Source: an uncultured Acidobacteriota bacterium | GTDB lineage: Bacteria > Acidobacteriota > Vicinamibacteria > Fen-336 | Assembly (NCBI GenBank): GCA_902826455.1 | Contig: CADEEV010000026.1 | Location: forward strand, 1 to 64,000 | Reading direction: 5' to 3' | DNA length: 64,000 nucleotides | In this document: positions 18,889 to 27,706 of the stretch, one piece after another | How the letters are laid out: every line of letters starts with the position of its first letter | How positions within the stretch are numbered: position 1 is the stretch's first letter | Made by a program: the position numbers and the translations under genes | Notes under the pieces: generated by a model | What the model saw: the letters and a program-made list of their open reading frames with translations, nothing else | The model's database searches: none | What the model was told of the DNA's origin: nothing

Positions 18889-20337
18889 CTAGTACGCCTG
18901 AGCGAAATACACCTCGCGTCCGGGTTTTCCGGTCACGATGCAGGCCGCCGGGCGCTCCTCCATGGGGATGACGCGGATGGTCGCACGGGTCTCGGCCTTG
19001 ATCTGCGCCTCGATGGCCGGGTCGCCGTTCCAGCCCGCCACGATGAAGCCGCGCTTCTCGGCCATGGCCTGCTTGAACTCGTCGTAGCTCGAGACACGGG
19101 TGGTGTTGTCCGCCACGAACTTCCGCGCGTTCTCCAGCAGGCCCGACTGGATCGTCGCGAGCAGCTCGCCCACCTTCTGCGCGAGGCCGGCGAGCGGCAC
19201 GAAGGCCTTCTCACGGCTGTCGCGGCGCACCAGCACGCACTGGTCCTTCTCGAGATCCTTCGGGCCGAGCTCGAGGCGCAGCGGCACTCCGCGCATCTCC
19301 CAGTCGGCGTACTTGAAGCCCGGCATCTGCTGGTCGCGGTCGTCCAGGTGCACGCGGATGCCGGCGCCGCGCAGCGCCGCCATCACCTCGCGGCACTTCG
19401 GGAGCACGGCCTCGTTCACGTCGCCCTTGCGCGGCGGGATCGGCACGATCACCACCTGGTAGGGCGCGACCTTCGGCGGCAGGATCAGGCCCGAGTCGTC
19501 GCCGTGGGTCATGATCAGGCCGCCGATCATCCGCGTCGAGGTGCCCCAGGACGTGGACCAGGGCTTCTCGCGCTCCTGGTTGCGGCCCAGGAACTCGATG
19601 CCGTAGGCCGTGGCGAAGTGCTGGCCGAGGTTGTGGGACGTGCCGGCCTGCAGCGCCTTGCCGTCGCCCATGAGCGCCTCGATCGAGTACGTGCGCAAGG
19701 CTCCGGCGAACTTCTCGCTGTCGGTCTTGCGGCCGTGGAGCACGGGCATCGCGAGCATCTCTTCCGAGAAGCTCTTGTAGACGCCGAGCATCTTGAGCGT
19801 CTCCTCCTCGGCCTCGGCCTCGGTCTCGTGGAGCGTGTGGCCTTCCTGCCAGAGGAACTCGGTCGTGCGCAGGAACGGCCTCGTGACCTTCTCCCAGCGC
19901 AGCACGTTCGCCCACTGGTTGATGAGCACCGGCAGGTCGCGCCAGGAGTTCACCCACTTCGCGTACATCGAGCAGATCATCGCTTCCGAGGTGGGCCGGA
20001 TCGCGAGGGGCTCGGGCAGCTCTTCCCCGCCTCCGATGGTGACCCAGGCGCACTCCGGCGAGAAGCCCTCGACGTGCGCCTTCTCCTTCTCCAGGAAGCT
20101 CCTGGGGATCAGCAGCGGGAAGTAGGCGTTGACGTGGCCGGTCTCCTTGATGCGCCGGTCCATGTCGGCCTGCATGTTCTCCCAGATCGCGTAGCCGTAC
20201 GGCTTGATCACCATGCAGCCCTTGACCGGGCCGTAGTCGGCGAGGTCCGCCTTCAGCACGACGTCCAGGTACCACTGCGAGTAGTCGGTGCCCTTCGGGG
20301 TGATTGCCTTCATGACGCGGTCTTTTTCGTTGCTCAC
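18889..20337 (-). CDS. proS: Prolyl-tRNA synthetase, archaeal/eukaryote-like (type 3)
   Basis: Cytoplasmic class II synthetase that charges tRNA-Pro. The sequence KGTDYSQWYLDVVLKADLADY, the RPTSEAMICSMYAKWVNSWRDLP motif 2 region and the compact length (482 residues, no bacterial editing insertion) mark the short eukaryote/archaeal-type ProRS. TSWGTSTRMIGGLIMTHGDDSGL is the motif 3 region. It starts at a GTG that overlaps the TerC stop (GTGA). An internal ATG nine codons downstream also fits (MKAITPKG). The C-terminal AQAY resembles the Tyr-ended C-terminal domain of this class. Confidence 0.95.
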   Translation of the reverse strand: MSNEKDRVMKAITPKGTDYSQWYLDVVLKADLADYGPVKGCMVIKPYGYAIWENMQADMDRRIKETGHVNAYFPLLIPRSFLEKEKAHVEGFSPECAWVTIGGGEELPEPLAIRPTSEAMICSMYAKWVNSWRDLPVLINQWANVLRWEKVTRPFLRTTEFLWQEGHTLHETEAEAEEETLKMLGVYKSFSEEMLAMPVLHGRKTDSEKFAGALRTYSIEALMGDGKALQAGTSHNLGQHFATAYGIEFLGRNQEREKPWSTSWGTSTRMIGGLIMTHGDDSGLILPPKVAPYQVVIVPIPPRKGDVNEAVLPKCREVMAALRGAGIRVHLDDRDQQMPGFKYADWEMRGVPLRLELGPKDLEKDQCVLVRRDSREKAFVPLAGLAQKVGELLATIQSGLLENARKFVADNTTRVSSYDEFKQAMAEKRGFIVAGWNGDPAIEAQIKAETRATIRVIPMEERPAACIVTGKPGREVYFAQAY

Positions 20338-21353
20338 TGCGACTCCTGCTTGCTGGGGAAGACGAGGGACAGCACGACCGACGCCGCGATCGTCCCGACG
20401 ATGATGCCGAGGGACAGGCTGATCGGGAAGTGGCCGCCGTAGAGCCGGTTCAGCCACACCATCTTGAGCCCGACGAAGATCAGCACGACGCCCAGGCCGT
20501 ACTTCAGCATGTGGAACTTGTCGACGGCACCCGCCAGGAGGAAGTACAGGTTCCGCAGGCCGAGGATCGCGAAGATGTTCGAGGTGAAGACGACCAGGGG
20601 CTCGTTCGTGAGGCCGAAGATCGCCGGCACCGAGTCCACGGCGAACACGATGTCGGTCATCTCGAGGAACAGGAGGGCGATGAAGAGCGGCGTCGCGTGG
20701 AGCCGGCCCTCGTCGCGCACGAAGAAGCTCGGGCCGCGGAACTCCCCCGTCACGGGCACGTGCCTGCGGAAGGCCCGGATCACCCAGCGCTCGTGGGGCT
20801 CGACCGGCGTGTCGTCGCCGCCGAACATCATGCGCACGCCGGTCACCACCAGGAACGCGCCGAAGATCCAGATCACCCACTCGAGCTGCAGCAGCAGCGC
20901 GCCCAGGGCGATGAACAGGGCACGGAAGATGAGCGCGCCCAGGATGCCGAAGAACAGCACGCGGTGCTGGAGCTGCGCCGGGACCTTGAAGTAGCCCATC
21001 ACCACGACGAACACGAAGATGTTGTCGACCGAGAGCGAGTACTCGACCACGTAGCCGGCCAGGAACTCGAGGGCCGTCTGGCGCGCGACCGCCACCGCGT
21101 TGAAGCCGGGTATGGCCGCGAGACGCGGGTCGAGCGGCAGGTGCTCGAGCATGTAGAAATAGAAGGCCGCGTTGAACGCGAGGGCCAGGCTGACCCAGAC
21201 GACCGTCCACAGGCTGGCCTCGCGGATCGAGACCTTGTGGGCCTCGCGGTGGAAGACGCCGAGGTCGAGGAGCAGCAGCACCAGGACCAGGCCGGTGAAC
21301 GCCAGGTAGAACCACCAGTACTCGGCGAAGGGGAACAACAGGACCCTGTTCAT
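20334..21353 (-). CDS. TerC/Alx family integral membrane protein
   Basis: A 339-residue polytopic protein of the TerC/Alx family. It has the conserved VEYSLSVDNIFVFVVVMGYF and LFLEMTDIVFAVDSVPAIFGL motifs, whose acidic residues lie in membrane helices, and GLRNLYFLLAGAVDKFHMLKYGL near the end. Family members are linked to tellurite resistance and to manganese export with metalation of exported proteins. The gene sits between nadB (one base upstream) and proS (GTGA overlap), so it is in one unit with both. No yybP-ykoY riboswitch is seen because there is no leader. Confidence 0.9.
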   Translation of the reverse strand: MNRVLLFPFAEYWWFYLAFTGLVLVLLLLDLGVFHREAHKVSIREASLWTVVWVSLALAFNAAFYFYMLEHLPLDPRLAAIPGFNAVAVARQTALEFLAGYVVEYSLSVDNIFVFVVVMGYFKVPAQLQHRVLFFGILGALIFRALFIALGALLLQLEWVIWIFGAFLVVTGVRMMFGGDDTPVEPHERWVIRAFRRHVPVTGEFRGPSFFVRDEGRLHATPLFIALLFLEMTDIVFAVDSVPAIFGLTNEPLVVFTSNIFAILGLRNLYFLLAGAVDKFHMLKYGLGVVLIFVGLKMVWLNRLYGGHFPISLSLGIIVGTIAASVVLSLVFPSKQESQ

Positions 21354-21354
21354 G

Positions 21355-22920
21355 TCAGCAGCGCGCCTCCACGGGCACGGGGACGTCGACGTCGACGAAG
21401 CTCAGGCCGCCCGCGTCGAGGCGCGTGTGGGCGCGAAAGCGGTCGTCGCGGGTCTCGGGGAAATCCAGGCGGAAGTGAGCGCCGCGGCTCTCCTCGCGGG
21501 CGAGGGCGCAGCGCGCCATGGCGCGCATCACGAGGGCCAGGTTGCGGTCCTCGACCGCGGCCCGGTCCGGCGCCGGCGCGTCGTCGGCGACGGCCAGGGC
21601 GTCGACGTACTCCAGAACGCCCCGCAGGCCCGCGGCATCGCGCTCGACCCCGAGCCCCGTCCAGGCCCGCTCGCGCAGGCGGGCGCGCACGTCCGCGCGG
21701 CGCGCCGACGCGTTGGCCCTCGGCTCGGGCGCTTCGGTGGGCGCCGGGCAGGCGTCGGAAGCCATGGACGAGGCGGCGCGCGCACCGAACACCAGCCCCT
21801 CGAGGAGCGAGTTGCTGGCGAGCCGGTTCGCGCCGTGAACGCCCGTCGCCGCCACCTCCCCCGCCGCGTAGAGACCGGGCAGCGTCGTGCGGGCCTCGAG
21901 GTCCGTCGCGACGCCCCCCATCACGTAGTGGGCGGCCGGCGTGACCGGCACGAGGTCGGCCGTGATGTCGACGCCGAAGCGCAGGCAGGTCGCGTGGATG
22001 CGCGGAAAGCGCGTCCTCACCCGGGCGGCCTCGAGGTGGCGAAGGTCGAGGGTCACCGGGCCTCGGCCGGCCCGCGCCTCGCGGAAGATGGCGCGGGCCA
22101 CCTGGTCGCGCGGCGCGAGCTCCTCGGTGAAGCGCTCGCCGGCCGCGTTGCGCAGGTGGGCGCCTTCCCCGCGAACCGCCTCGGAGATCAAGAAGCGCGG
22201 CGCGCCCGCGATGGCGAGGGCTGTCGGGTGGAACTGCACGAACTCGAGGTCGAGCAGGGCGGCACCTGCGCGCAGGGCCATGGCCAGGCCGTCGCCCGTA
22301 GCCACGGGCGGGTTCGTGGTCTCCGAGAACACCTGGCCGGCGCCTCCGGTCGCGAGCAGGGTCGCCCGGGCCAGCACCAGGTTCGCGGCTCCGGAATCGT
22401 CGATGAACCGGCACCCCACGACCTTCCCGTCCTCGACCACCAGGTCGGTGGAGCACGCGAAGGAGCGCACCTCCACGGCGTCGGTGCGTCGCGCGCGCTC
22501 GAGCAGCGTGCGCGTCATCTCCCAGCCCGTCGCGTCCCCGAGGGCGTGCAGCACCCGGCTGCGCGAGTGGGCCGCCTCGCGGGTGAAGTGGTATCGGCCC
22601 GCCTCCCGGTCGAAGCGCGCGCCCCAGCCGGCGAGCTCGCGGATGCGGGCGGGCCCTTCCTCGACCAGCACGCGGGCCGCCGGCTGCGAGACGATCCCGG
22701 CTCCGGCCGACAGGGTGTCCTGGAGGTGCAGGTCGGTGTCGTCGTCGGTGGCCATCGCCACGGCCACGCCGCCCTGGGCATAGCCCGTGTTGCTCTCGCT
22801 GGGCTGGTCCTTGGTGACGACCAGCACGCGTCCGGCCGGGGCCAGGCCGAGGGCCGCGCGCAAGCCGGCGATGCCCGAGCCGAGCACCAGGTAGTCCGTC
22901 CGCAGCAGGTTCTCGCTCAT
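21355..22920 (-). CDS. nadB: L-aspartate oxidase
   Basis: FAD enzyme that oxidises L-aspartate to iminoaspartate in de novo NAD synthesis. The N-terminal dinucleotide fold is LVLGSGIAGLRAALGLA, followed by SESNTGYAQGGVAVA, LLATGGAGQVFSETTNP and EFVQFHPTAL. HYVMGGVATDLEARTTLPGLYAAGEVAATGVHGANRL completes the family signature. The 521 residues are typical. ATG 22920 (MSENLL) is preferred to an earlier ATG at 22950. A TAGAAT hexamer lies 17 bases upstream without a Shine-Dalgarno site. nadA and nadC are not nearby. Confidence 0.95.
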   Translation of the reverse strand: MSENLLRTDYLVLGSGIAGLRAALGLAPAGRVLVVTKDQPSESNTGYAQGGVAVAMATDDDTDLHLQDTLSAGAGIVSQPAARVLVEEGPARIRELAGWGARFDREAGRYHFTREAAHSRSRVLHALGDATGWEMTRTLLERARRTDAVEVRSFACSTDLVVEDGKVVGCRFIDDSGAANLVLARATLLATGGAGQVFSETTNPPVATGDGLAMALRAGAALLDLEFVQFHPTALAIAGAPRFLISEAVRGEGAHLRNAAGERFTEELAPRDQVARAIFREARAGRGPVTLDLRHLEAARVRTRFPRIHATCLRFGVDITADLVPVTPAAHYVMGGVATDLEARTTLPGLYAAGEVAATGVHGANRLASNSLLEGLVFGARAASSMASDACPAPTEAPEPRANASARRADVRARLRERAWTGLGVERDAAGLRGVLEYVDALAVADDAPAPDRAAVEDRNLALVMRAMARCALAREESRGAHFRLDFPETRDDRFRAHTRLDAGGLSFVDVDVPVPVEARC

Positions 22921-22955
22921 GGCATCGGAAGCGCGCGATTCTATCAACAAAACCC

Positions 22956-22985
22956 TTGACGGCCGCGGTGGGCCTGCTCTACTCT
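22956..22985 (+). promoter_or_regulatory. Sigma70-type promoter for the small coiled-coil gene
   Basis: A -35 TTGACG at 22956-22961 and a -10 TACTCT at 22980-22985 are separated by 18 bases. The predicted start near 22992 leaves a leader of about 60 bases before ATG 23055, which has an AAAGGA ribosome site. This is one of the few units here with a conventional leader. Confidence 0.5.
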
Positions 22986-23054
22986 CCGGTCGCTCCGCGG
23001 CACGCTCTCCCCGCCGCGGCCTCTCTCTGCCAGCGAACCAGAAAGGAACCGTTC

Positions 23055-23561
23055 ATGAAGAGAGAGTGGATGTGTGTGTGGCTCATGAGCGTGGCCACGA
23101 TCGGCCACGCGGACGGCGAGAAGGCCCGGACGTCGTTCACGAACGACGATCTCGACCGGATCGCGCCGCGGCGCGGCGAAACCGGGGTTCTCTCGACCCC
23201 GGCCTTCGAGCCAGCGGGACCCGCGAAGGGCGTCAAGGCGGCGAAGACGGCCGAGGCGGGCGGCGAGGAGTACTGGCGCGCCGAGGCCACGCGGGTCCGG
23301 GGCGGTCTCGCGCGACTGCGGGGCCAGGCGCAGGCGGCGCGCGCGCGCCTCGACAAGGCGCGCCGCAGCGCCCGCGACGCGGCGTTCCGGGCGGCGCAGG
23401 CGGGCGCGAAGCCCCGGGCCGACCCGGCTCCGCGACCCGAGGCGCGCGTCGCCGAGCTCGAATCGGACCTGCGAGAGCTCGAAGAGCAGATCCGCGCCCG
23501 CGAGGAAGAGCTCGAGGAGCGCGCGCGCCGCGCCGGAGCGCTGCCCGGCTGGATCCGCTGA
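23055..23561 (+). CDS. Small secreted coiled-coil protein of the FT-DL/PPGWLR type (copy 1)
   Basis: A 168-residue protein with a short hydrophobic N-terminus (MKREWMCVWLMSVATIGHA) that may act as a signal peptide. It has a TSFTNDDLDRI motif, an EEYWRAEA segment, a long Ala/Arg/Glu coiled coil (about residues 75-155), and the C-terminal end ARRAGALPGWIR. It shares this whole layout with the protein at 34651-35220 (TFTDEDL, EEVWRGA, coiled coil, [12 protein letters not shown]). The start is set by AAAGGAACC just upstream. I do not recognise a function; the conserved C-terminal GW-hydrophobic-R end suggests a binding or sorting role. Confidence 0.75.
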   Translation: MKREWMCVWLMSVATIGHADGEKARTSFTNDDLDRIAPRRGETGVLSTPAFEPAGPAKGVKAAKTAEAGGEEYWRAEATRVRGGLARLRGQAQAARARLDKARRSARDAAFRAAQAGAKPRADPAPRPEARVAELESDLRELEEQIRAREEELEERARRAGALPGWIR

Positions 23562-23584
23562 TGGCCGGTGGTCCGGCGCTGCTG

Positions 23585-23590
23585 TAGACT
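23585..23590 (+). promoter_or_regulatory. TAGACT -10-like hexamer before aroB
   Basis: TAGACT lies nine bases before ATG 23600 with no ribosome-binding site between; it is a leaderless-type arrangement. Confidence 0.3.
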
Positions 23591-23599
23591 CGGCCCGCG

Positions 23600-24697
23600 A
23601 TGACGGCGATCGGAGTCGACCTCGGAGCCCGCAGCTATGCCGTCCACATCGGGCACGGTCTCCTGGGCTCGCTGCCCGAGGTGTTGAAGGGCTTCCGTGG
23701 TCGCCGATTCGCGGTCGTCTCCAACCGCCGGGTCTGGTCCCTTCACGGCCGCATCGTGGAGCGCGGGCTCGGGAAGCTCGGCGGCCTCGCTCGGGTCCTG
23801 GTGCCCGACGGCGAGCGTCACAAGTCGCGGGCGACGCTCGCCGCGGTCCAGGACGCCTTCGTGGCCGCCGGTCTCGGCCGCGATGCGGTCGTGGTGGCGT
23901 TCGGCGGCGGCGTGATCGGTGACCTCGCGGGCTTCGCGGCCGCGAGCTACATGCGGGGCATCGACTTCGTCCAGATCCCGACGACCCTGCTCGCGATGGT
24001 GGACAGCTCGGTCGGGGGCAAGGTCGGCGTGAACCACCCGAAGGCCAAGAACCTGCTCGGCGCGTTCCATCAGCCCCGGGCCGTGGTGGCGGACCCGGCC
24101 CTGCTCGCGACGCTGCCGCAGCGCGAGCTGCGCAGCGGCGCCTACGAGATCCTCAAGTGCGGCATCCTCGGGGATCGCGCGCTCTTCCGCGCGATGGCGG
24201 AGGCGCCCCAGGGGCTCGTGGGGTGGGATCGCCAGGGCCTGGAGAGCGCGATCGCCGCGGCCGTGGGACTCAAGGCGGACGTGGTCCGCAAGGACGAGCG
24301 CGAAGGCGGCCTGCGACGCGTGCTGAACCTGGGCCACACGATCGGCCACGCCCTCGAGGCGGTCACGCACTACCGCAGGTTCACCCACGGAGAGGCCGTG
24401 GGTTGGGGCCTGATCGGCGCCGCGTGGATCGCGGGACGGAAGGACCTGTTGCGCGCCTCGGCCGTCGAGGCGATCGCGGAGGCCACCGACCGGATCGGGC
24501 CGCGGCCGGCCATGAAGGGCCTGGCCGTCGAGCCGATCCTGGCGGCGATCGCCCACGACAAGAAGGCCCGCAGGGGGCGCGTGCCGTTCATCCTGCCGAC
24601 CGCGATCGGCCGCGTGACCGTGCGCGACGACGTCTCGCCGGCCGACGTGCGCGGCGCCCTCGCCGCCATGGCCGCGAGGCCAGCGGCCCGGCGCTAG
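23600..24697 (+). CDS. aroB: 3-dehydroquinate synthase
   Basis: Second step of the shikimate pathway: NAD- and metal-dependent cyclisation of DAHP to 3-dehydroquinate. Motifs include AFGGGVIGDLAGFAAASYMRG and PTTLLAMVDSSVGGKVGVNHP. Metal ligands are the Glu of YEILKCGIL and the histidines of LNLGHTIGHALE and THGEAVGWG. KKARRGRVPFILP is the usual C-terminal signature. The length is 365 residues. It stands alone rather than with aroK; its stop shares CTAG with the convergent argF. Confidence 0.95.
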   Translation: MTAIGVDLGARSYAVHIGHGLLGSLPEVLKGFRGRRFAVVSNRRVWSLHGRIVERGLGKLGGLARVLVPDGERHKSRATLAAVQDAFVAAGLGRDAVVVAFGGGVIGDLAGFAAASYMRGIDFVQIPTTLLAMVDSSVGGKVGVNHPKAKNLLGAFHQPRAVVADPALLATLPQRELRSGAYEILKCGILGDRALFRAMAEAPQGLVGWDRQGLESAIAAAVGLKADVVRKDEREGGLRRVLNLGHTIGHALEAVTHYRRFTHGEAVGWGLIGAAWIAGRKDLLRASAVEAIAEATDRIGPRPAMKGLAVEPILAAIAHDKKARRGRVPFILPTAIGRVTVRDDVSPADVRGALAAMAARPAARR

Positions 24698-25620
24698 GCG
24701 CCGCCGAGCAGGAGCAGCAGCAGGGCCTTCTGGACGTGGAGCCGGTTCTCGGCCTCCTGGAAGACCACGGACTGCGGGCCGTCGATCACGTCGGCGGCCA
24801 CTTCCTCCCCTCGATGAGCCGGGAGGCAGTGCATGAAGAGCGCCTCGGGCTTGGCGGCCGCCATCATCTCGGACGTCACCATGAAGCCGTGGAACGCCTT
24901 GATGCGCTTCTCGGCCTCGGCCTCCTGCCCCATCGACGTCCAGACGTCGGTGTAGACCAGGTCGGCGCCGGCCACGGCGACCATCGGATCCGGCGTCACG
25001 GTGGGCACGGGCGACTTGCCCTTCTGGGCGTCGCGGATCGCGCTCTTGAGGATCAGCGGGTTCGGCTCGTAGCCGGTGGGCGCCGCCACGGCGATCTCCA
25101 TGCCCAGCTTCGTGGCGCCCAGGATCAGCTCGTGGCAGACGTTGTTGCCGTCGCCGACGTAGGCGATCTTGAGGCCGTCGAGGTTGCCGCGGCGCTCGCG
25201 CAGCGTGTAGTAGTCCGCGAGGGCCTGGATGGGATGCAGGAGGTCGGACAGCCCGTTGATCACCGGGACCGTCGAGTTCTTCGCGAGGTCCATGATGTCC
25301 TGGTGGGCGAAGACCCGCGCCATGATCGCGTCGACGTAGCGCGAGAGCACCCGCGCCGTGTCCACGACGGACTCGCCGCGGTGCAGCTGGATGTCGGCGG
25401 CGCTCAGGTGCAACGCCATGCCGCCGAGCTGGAACATCCCCACCTCGAAGGACACGCGGGTCCGCGTCGAGGGCTTCTGGAAGATCATCGCGAGGGACTT
25501 GCCCCGCAGCGCCTCGCGGAAGTTCCCGGGATCCTTCTTGACCTTGTCGGCGAGGGCGAAGATCTCCTCGATGTCCGCCCGCGAGTAGTCCTTCAGGGAG
25601 ACGAGGTGCTTCTGCTTCAT
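24694..25620 (-). CDS. argF: Ornithine carbamoyltransferase
   Basis: Arginine pathway enzyme joining carbamoyl phosphate and ornithine to citrulline. The carbamoyl phosphate site is FQKPSTRTRVSFE; GLSDLLHPIQALAD carries the HPxQ motif and MHCLPAHRGEEV holds the HCLP ornithine-site motif. The length is 308 residues. The segment DGNNVCHELILGATKLG is typical of OTC rather than aspartate or acetylornithine transcarbamylase. A TATCAT hexamer precedes a leader of about 50 bases with AGAGGAAA near the start codon. No other arg gene is adjacent. Confidence 0.95.
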   Translation of the reverse strand: MKQKHLVSLKDYSRADIEEIFALADKVKKDPGNFREALRGKSLAMIFQKPSTRTRVSFEVGMFQLGGMALHLSAADIQLHRGESVVDTARVLSRYVDAIMARVFAHQDIMDLAKNSTVPVINGLSDLLHPIQALADYYTLRERRGNLDGLKIAYVGDGNNVCHELILGATKLGMEIAVAAPTGYEPNPLILKSAIRDAQKGKSPVPTVTPDPMVAVAGADLVYTDVWTSMGQEAEAEKRIKAFHGFMVTSEMMAAAKPEALFMHCLPAHRGEEVAADVIDGPQSVVFQEAENRLHVQKALLLLLLGGA

Positions 25621-25688
25621 GTTCTCAGGACTTTCCTCTCACCGAAGCCGCGATGATAGTGGCCGCCTTCGCGACGAGTCAAACGCGC

Positions 25689-25694
25689 TATGCT
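25689..25694 (+). promoter_or_regulatory. TATGCT -10-like hexamer before the discoidin-membrane protein gene
   Basis: TATGCT is eight bases before ATG 25703, without a Shine-Dalgarno site; same arrangement as aroB and tatA. Confidence 0.3.
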
Positions 25695-25702
25695 TCGCCG
25701 CG

Positions 25703-27706
25703 ATGCGACGCCTCGCACCGCTCCTCGGCCTCGGCTTCTGGCTCGCAGCGGGAAGCGTCCAGGCGGCGACTACCGATCCGCGCACGCTGATCGAGGCGCC
25801 CCTCCTCCCCGAGGGCAGCGGCCCCGAGGCGGCCACCGTCACCGCTCTCGCCGACCCCGGCGACTCGCTCCTCGTGGACCTGGGCCGCTCGGTCGGCTTC
25901 CGGGCGCTGCTGCTCCAGGCCGACGGCAACGACGTGTACTGGGTCGAGGCCTCGGAGAACGGCGACTCGTGGGACGCGCTCTGGCGCGTGCCGGCGGCCT
26001 ACGGCCCGCCGGGCCTGCGAACCCGGAGCGTCGTCCTCGACGCCGAGCATCGGGCGCGCTTCCTACGGGTCCGGGCGACGTCGGGCGACGGCCGGTACGC
26101 CGTGGCGCGCCTGCGCGCGTTCGCGCAGCTCCCTCGGCCCTGGCCTCCGCTGCTCGATACCAGCCTGCCGAACGGTCCGCTCCCTCCGTGGCCGAAGCTC
26201 ACACCGACGGCGACAGGCACTCTCCAGGGGGGAATCGCGGTGCTGGGCCTCGCGGCGGCCCTGCTCTCGCTGGCGCGTCCGCGGTTCGTGATCCGTGCCC
26301 GTGTCCTCCTGGGCCTGGCCGCCGCGCTCTCGGCCCTCGCGTGGGTCAACTTCGGCAACTTCCGCTACCACTCGGTGGCGCACGCCTGGGACGTCTACCA
26401 CTACTACGTCGGCGCCAAGTACTTCCCCGAGCTGGGCTACGACCACCTCTACGACTGCGCCGCCGTCGCCCAGGCCGAGGACGAAGGCACCGCGGCCCTC
26501 GCCGACAGGCGCATCCGGGACCTGACCACGAACACGGTCGTCTTCGCGAGCGACGCGCTGACGCGCCCCGAGCTCTGCCGCGGCCGGTTCACGCCCCCGC
26601 GCTGGTCCGCCTTCCGCGACGACGTGCGCGTGTTCCGGGGCCTCGTCGGCTCCGAGTGGGCGAACGCACAGCTCGACCATGGCTTCAACGCGACGCCCGT
26701 CTGGACCGTGGCCGGGCGCCTGGTCGCGAGCGCCGTGCCCGCCACGCCCCGCGGCATCGCGGTGCTGCTCTCGTTCGATTTCATCCTCATCACTCTGGCA
26801 CTGGCGCTGATCTTCGCCGGCTTCGGGTTCGAGGCCGGGTGCGTGGCGCTGATCTTCTTCGGCACCAACACGCTCTCGCGGTTCGCGTGGACCGGCGGGG
26901 CGTTCCTGCGCTTCGACTGGTTCTTCCTCTCGGTCGCGGGACTGTGGGCGCTGCGGCGGGAGCGCTACGGCCTGGCCGGCTTCGCGCTCGTCTACGCGAC
27001 GTTGCTCCGGGTCTTTCCCGGGGTGTTGCTGCTGGGCCTCGGCCTCCAGGCGGCGTCGGAGCTCCTCCGCCACCGCGCGCGCGCGCCGCTCGCCCATCTG
27101 AAGGGGCTCGCCCTCGGGGGCGGGCTGGCCCTGCTGCTCCTCCTGCCAGCGGCCGCGGCGCTCAGCGGCGGAGTCGCCGCATGGCAGGCGTTCGCGGCCA
27201 ACAGCCGCAAGTACCTGGCGACCGAGGCCGGAAACCGGCTCGGCCTCGCGACCGCCCTCGCGTACTCCGACGACCTGCGCCAGGCGCTCACGTTCGATCC
27301 GCAGCGTCCCGATACCTTCGAGGCCTGGTCCGCGGGGCAACGGGACACCCTCGCGCGCCGCCGCTGGCTCCTCCATGGCCTGGAGGCGGCCTACCTGGCC
27401 TTGATCGCATGGGGTTGTCGCGGGCACAAGCCGTGGGTGGCGGCGGTCGTCGCCGCCGGGCTGCTGCCGATCCTGTTCAGGATGGCGAACTACTACTACG
27501 CCTTCCTCACGCTGTGCGCCGCCCTCGCGGCCCTGAACCCGGCCTTCGGCGTCGGGCTCGCGCTGCTCACCTGGGGCTCGCATCTCGCGACCAGCCTCTG
27601 GCCCGCCTATGACGAGCGGGCGGCCGCGCTGTCCGTGCTGGCGGTCGTGTTCGCGTTCTGGATCGCGGCACGCGTCGCGCGCGACGAGAACCGCCTCAGT
27701 CCTTGA
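25703..27706 (+). CDS. Polytopic membrane protein with N-terminal discoidin-like domain, probable GT-C/DUF2029-type glycosyltransferase
   Basis: A 667-residue protein. A signal peptide (MRRLAPLLGLGFWLAAGSVQA) leads to a discoidin-like beta domain (about residues 25-145) with VSASENGDSWDALW-like features: VYWVEASENGDSWDALW and RFLRVRATSGDGRYAVARLRAF. About ten membrane helices follow. HAWDVYHYYVGAKYFPELGYDHLYDC lies in a periplasmic loop after an early helix and contains the acidic/aromatic residues expected of GT-C enzymes such as GT87. The substrate is unknown. Neighbouring GT2, TPR-membrane and GT4 genes on the other strand suggest surface glycan synthesis. The 3' end overlaps the GT2 gene by 11 bases. 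Confidence 0.7.
   Translation: MRRLAPLLGLGFWLAAGSVQAATTDPRTLIEAPLLPEGSGPEAATVTALADPGDSLLVDLGRSVGFRALLLQADGNDVYWVEASENGDSWDALWRVPAAYGPPGLRTRSVVLDAEHRARFLRVRATSGDGRYAVARLRAFAQLPRPWPPLLDTSLPNGPLPPWPKLTPTATGTLQGGIAVLGLAAALLSLARPRFVIRARVLLGLAAALSALAWVNFGNFRYHSVAHAWDVYHYYVGAKYFPELGYDHLYDCAAVAQAEDEGTAALADRRIRDLTTNTVVFASDALTRPELCRGRFTPPRWSAFRDDVRVFRGLVGSEWANAQLDHGFNATPVWTVAGRLVASAVPATPRGIAVLLSFDFILITLALALIFAGFGFEAGCVALIFFGTNTLSRFAWTGGAFLRFDWFFLSVAGLWALRRERYGLAGFALVYATLLRVFPGVLLLGLGLQAASELLRHRARAPLAHLKGLALGGGLALLLLLPAAAALSGGVAAWQAFAANSRKYLATEAGNRLGLATALAYSDDLRQALTFDPQRPDTFEAWSAGQRDTLARRRWLLHGLEAAYLALIAWGCRGHKPWVAAVVAAGLLPILFRMANYYYAFLTLCAALAALNPAFGVGLALLTWGSHLATSLWPAYDERAAALSVLAVVFAFWIAARVARDENRLSP

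Noticed and set aside
22938-22966. Full sigma70 promoter for nadB
   Set aside because: TAGAAT is good but no -35 hexamer at 16-18 bases was found, so only the hexamer is mentioned.
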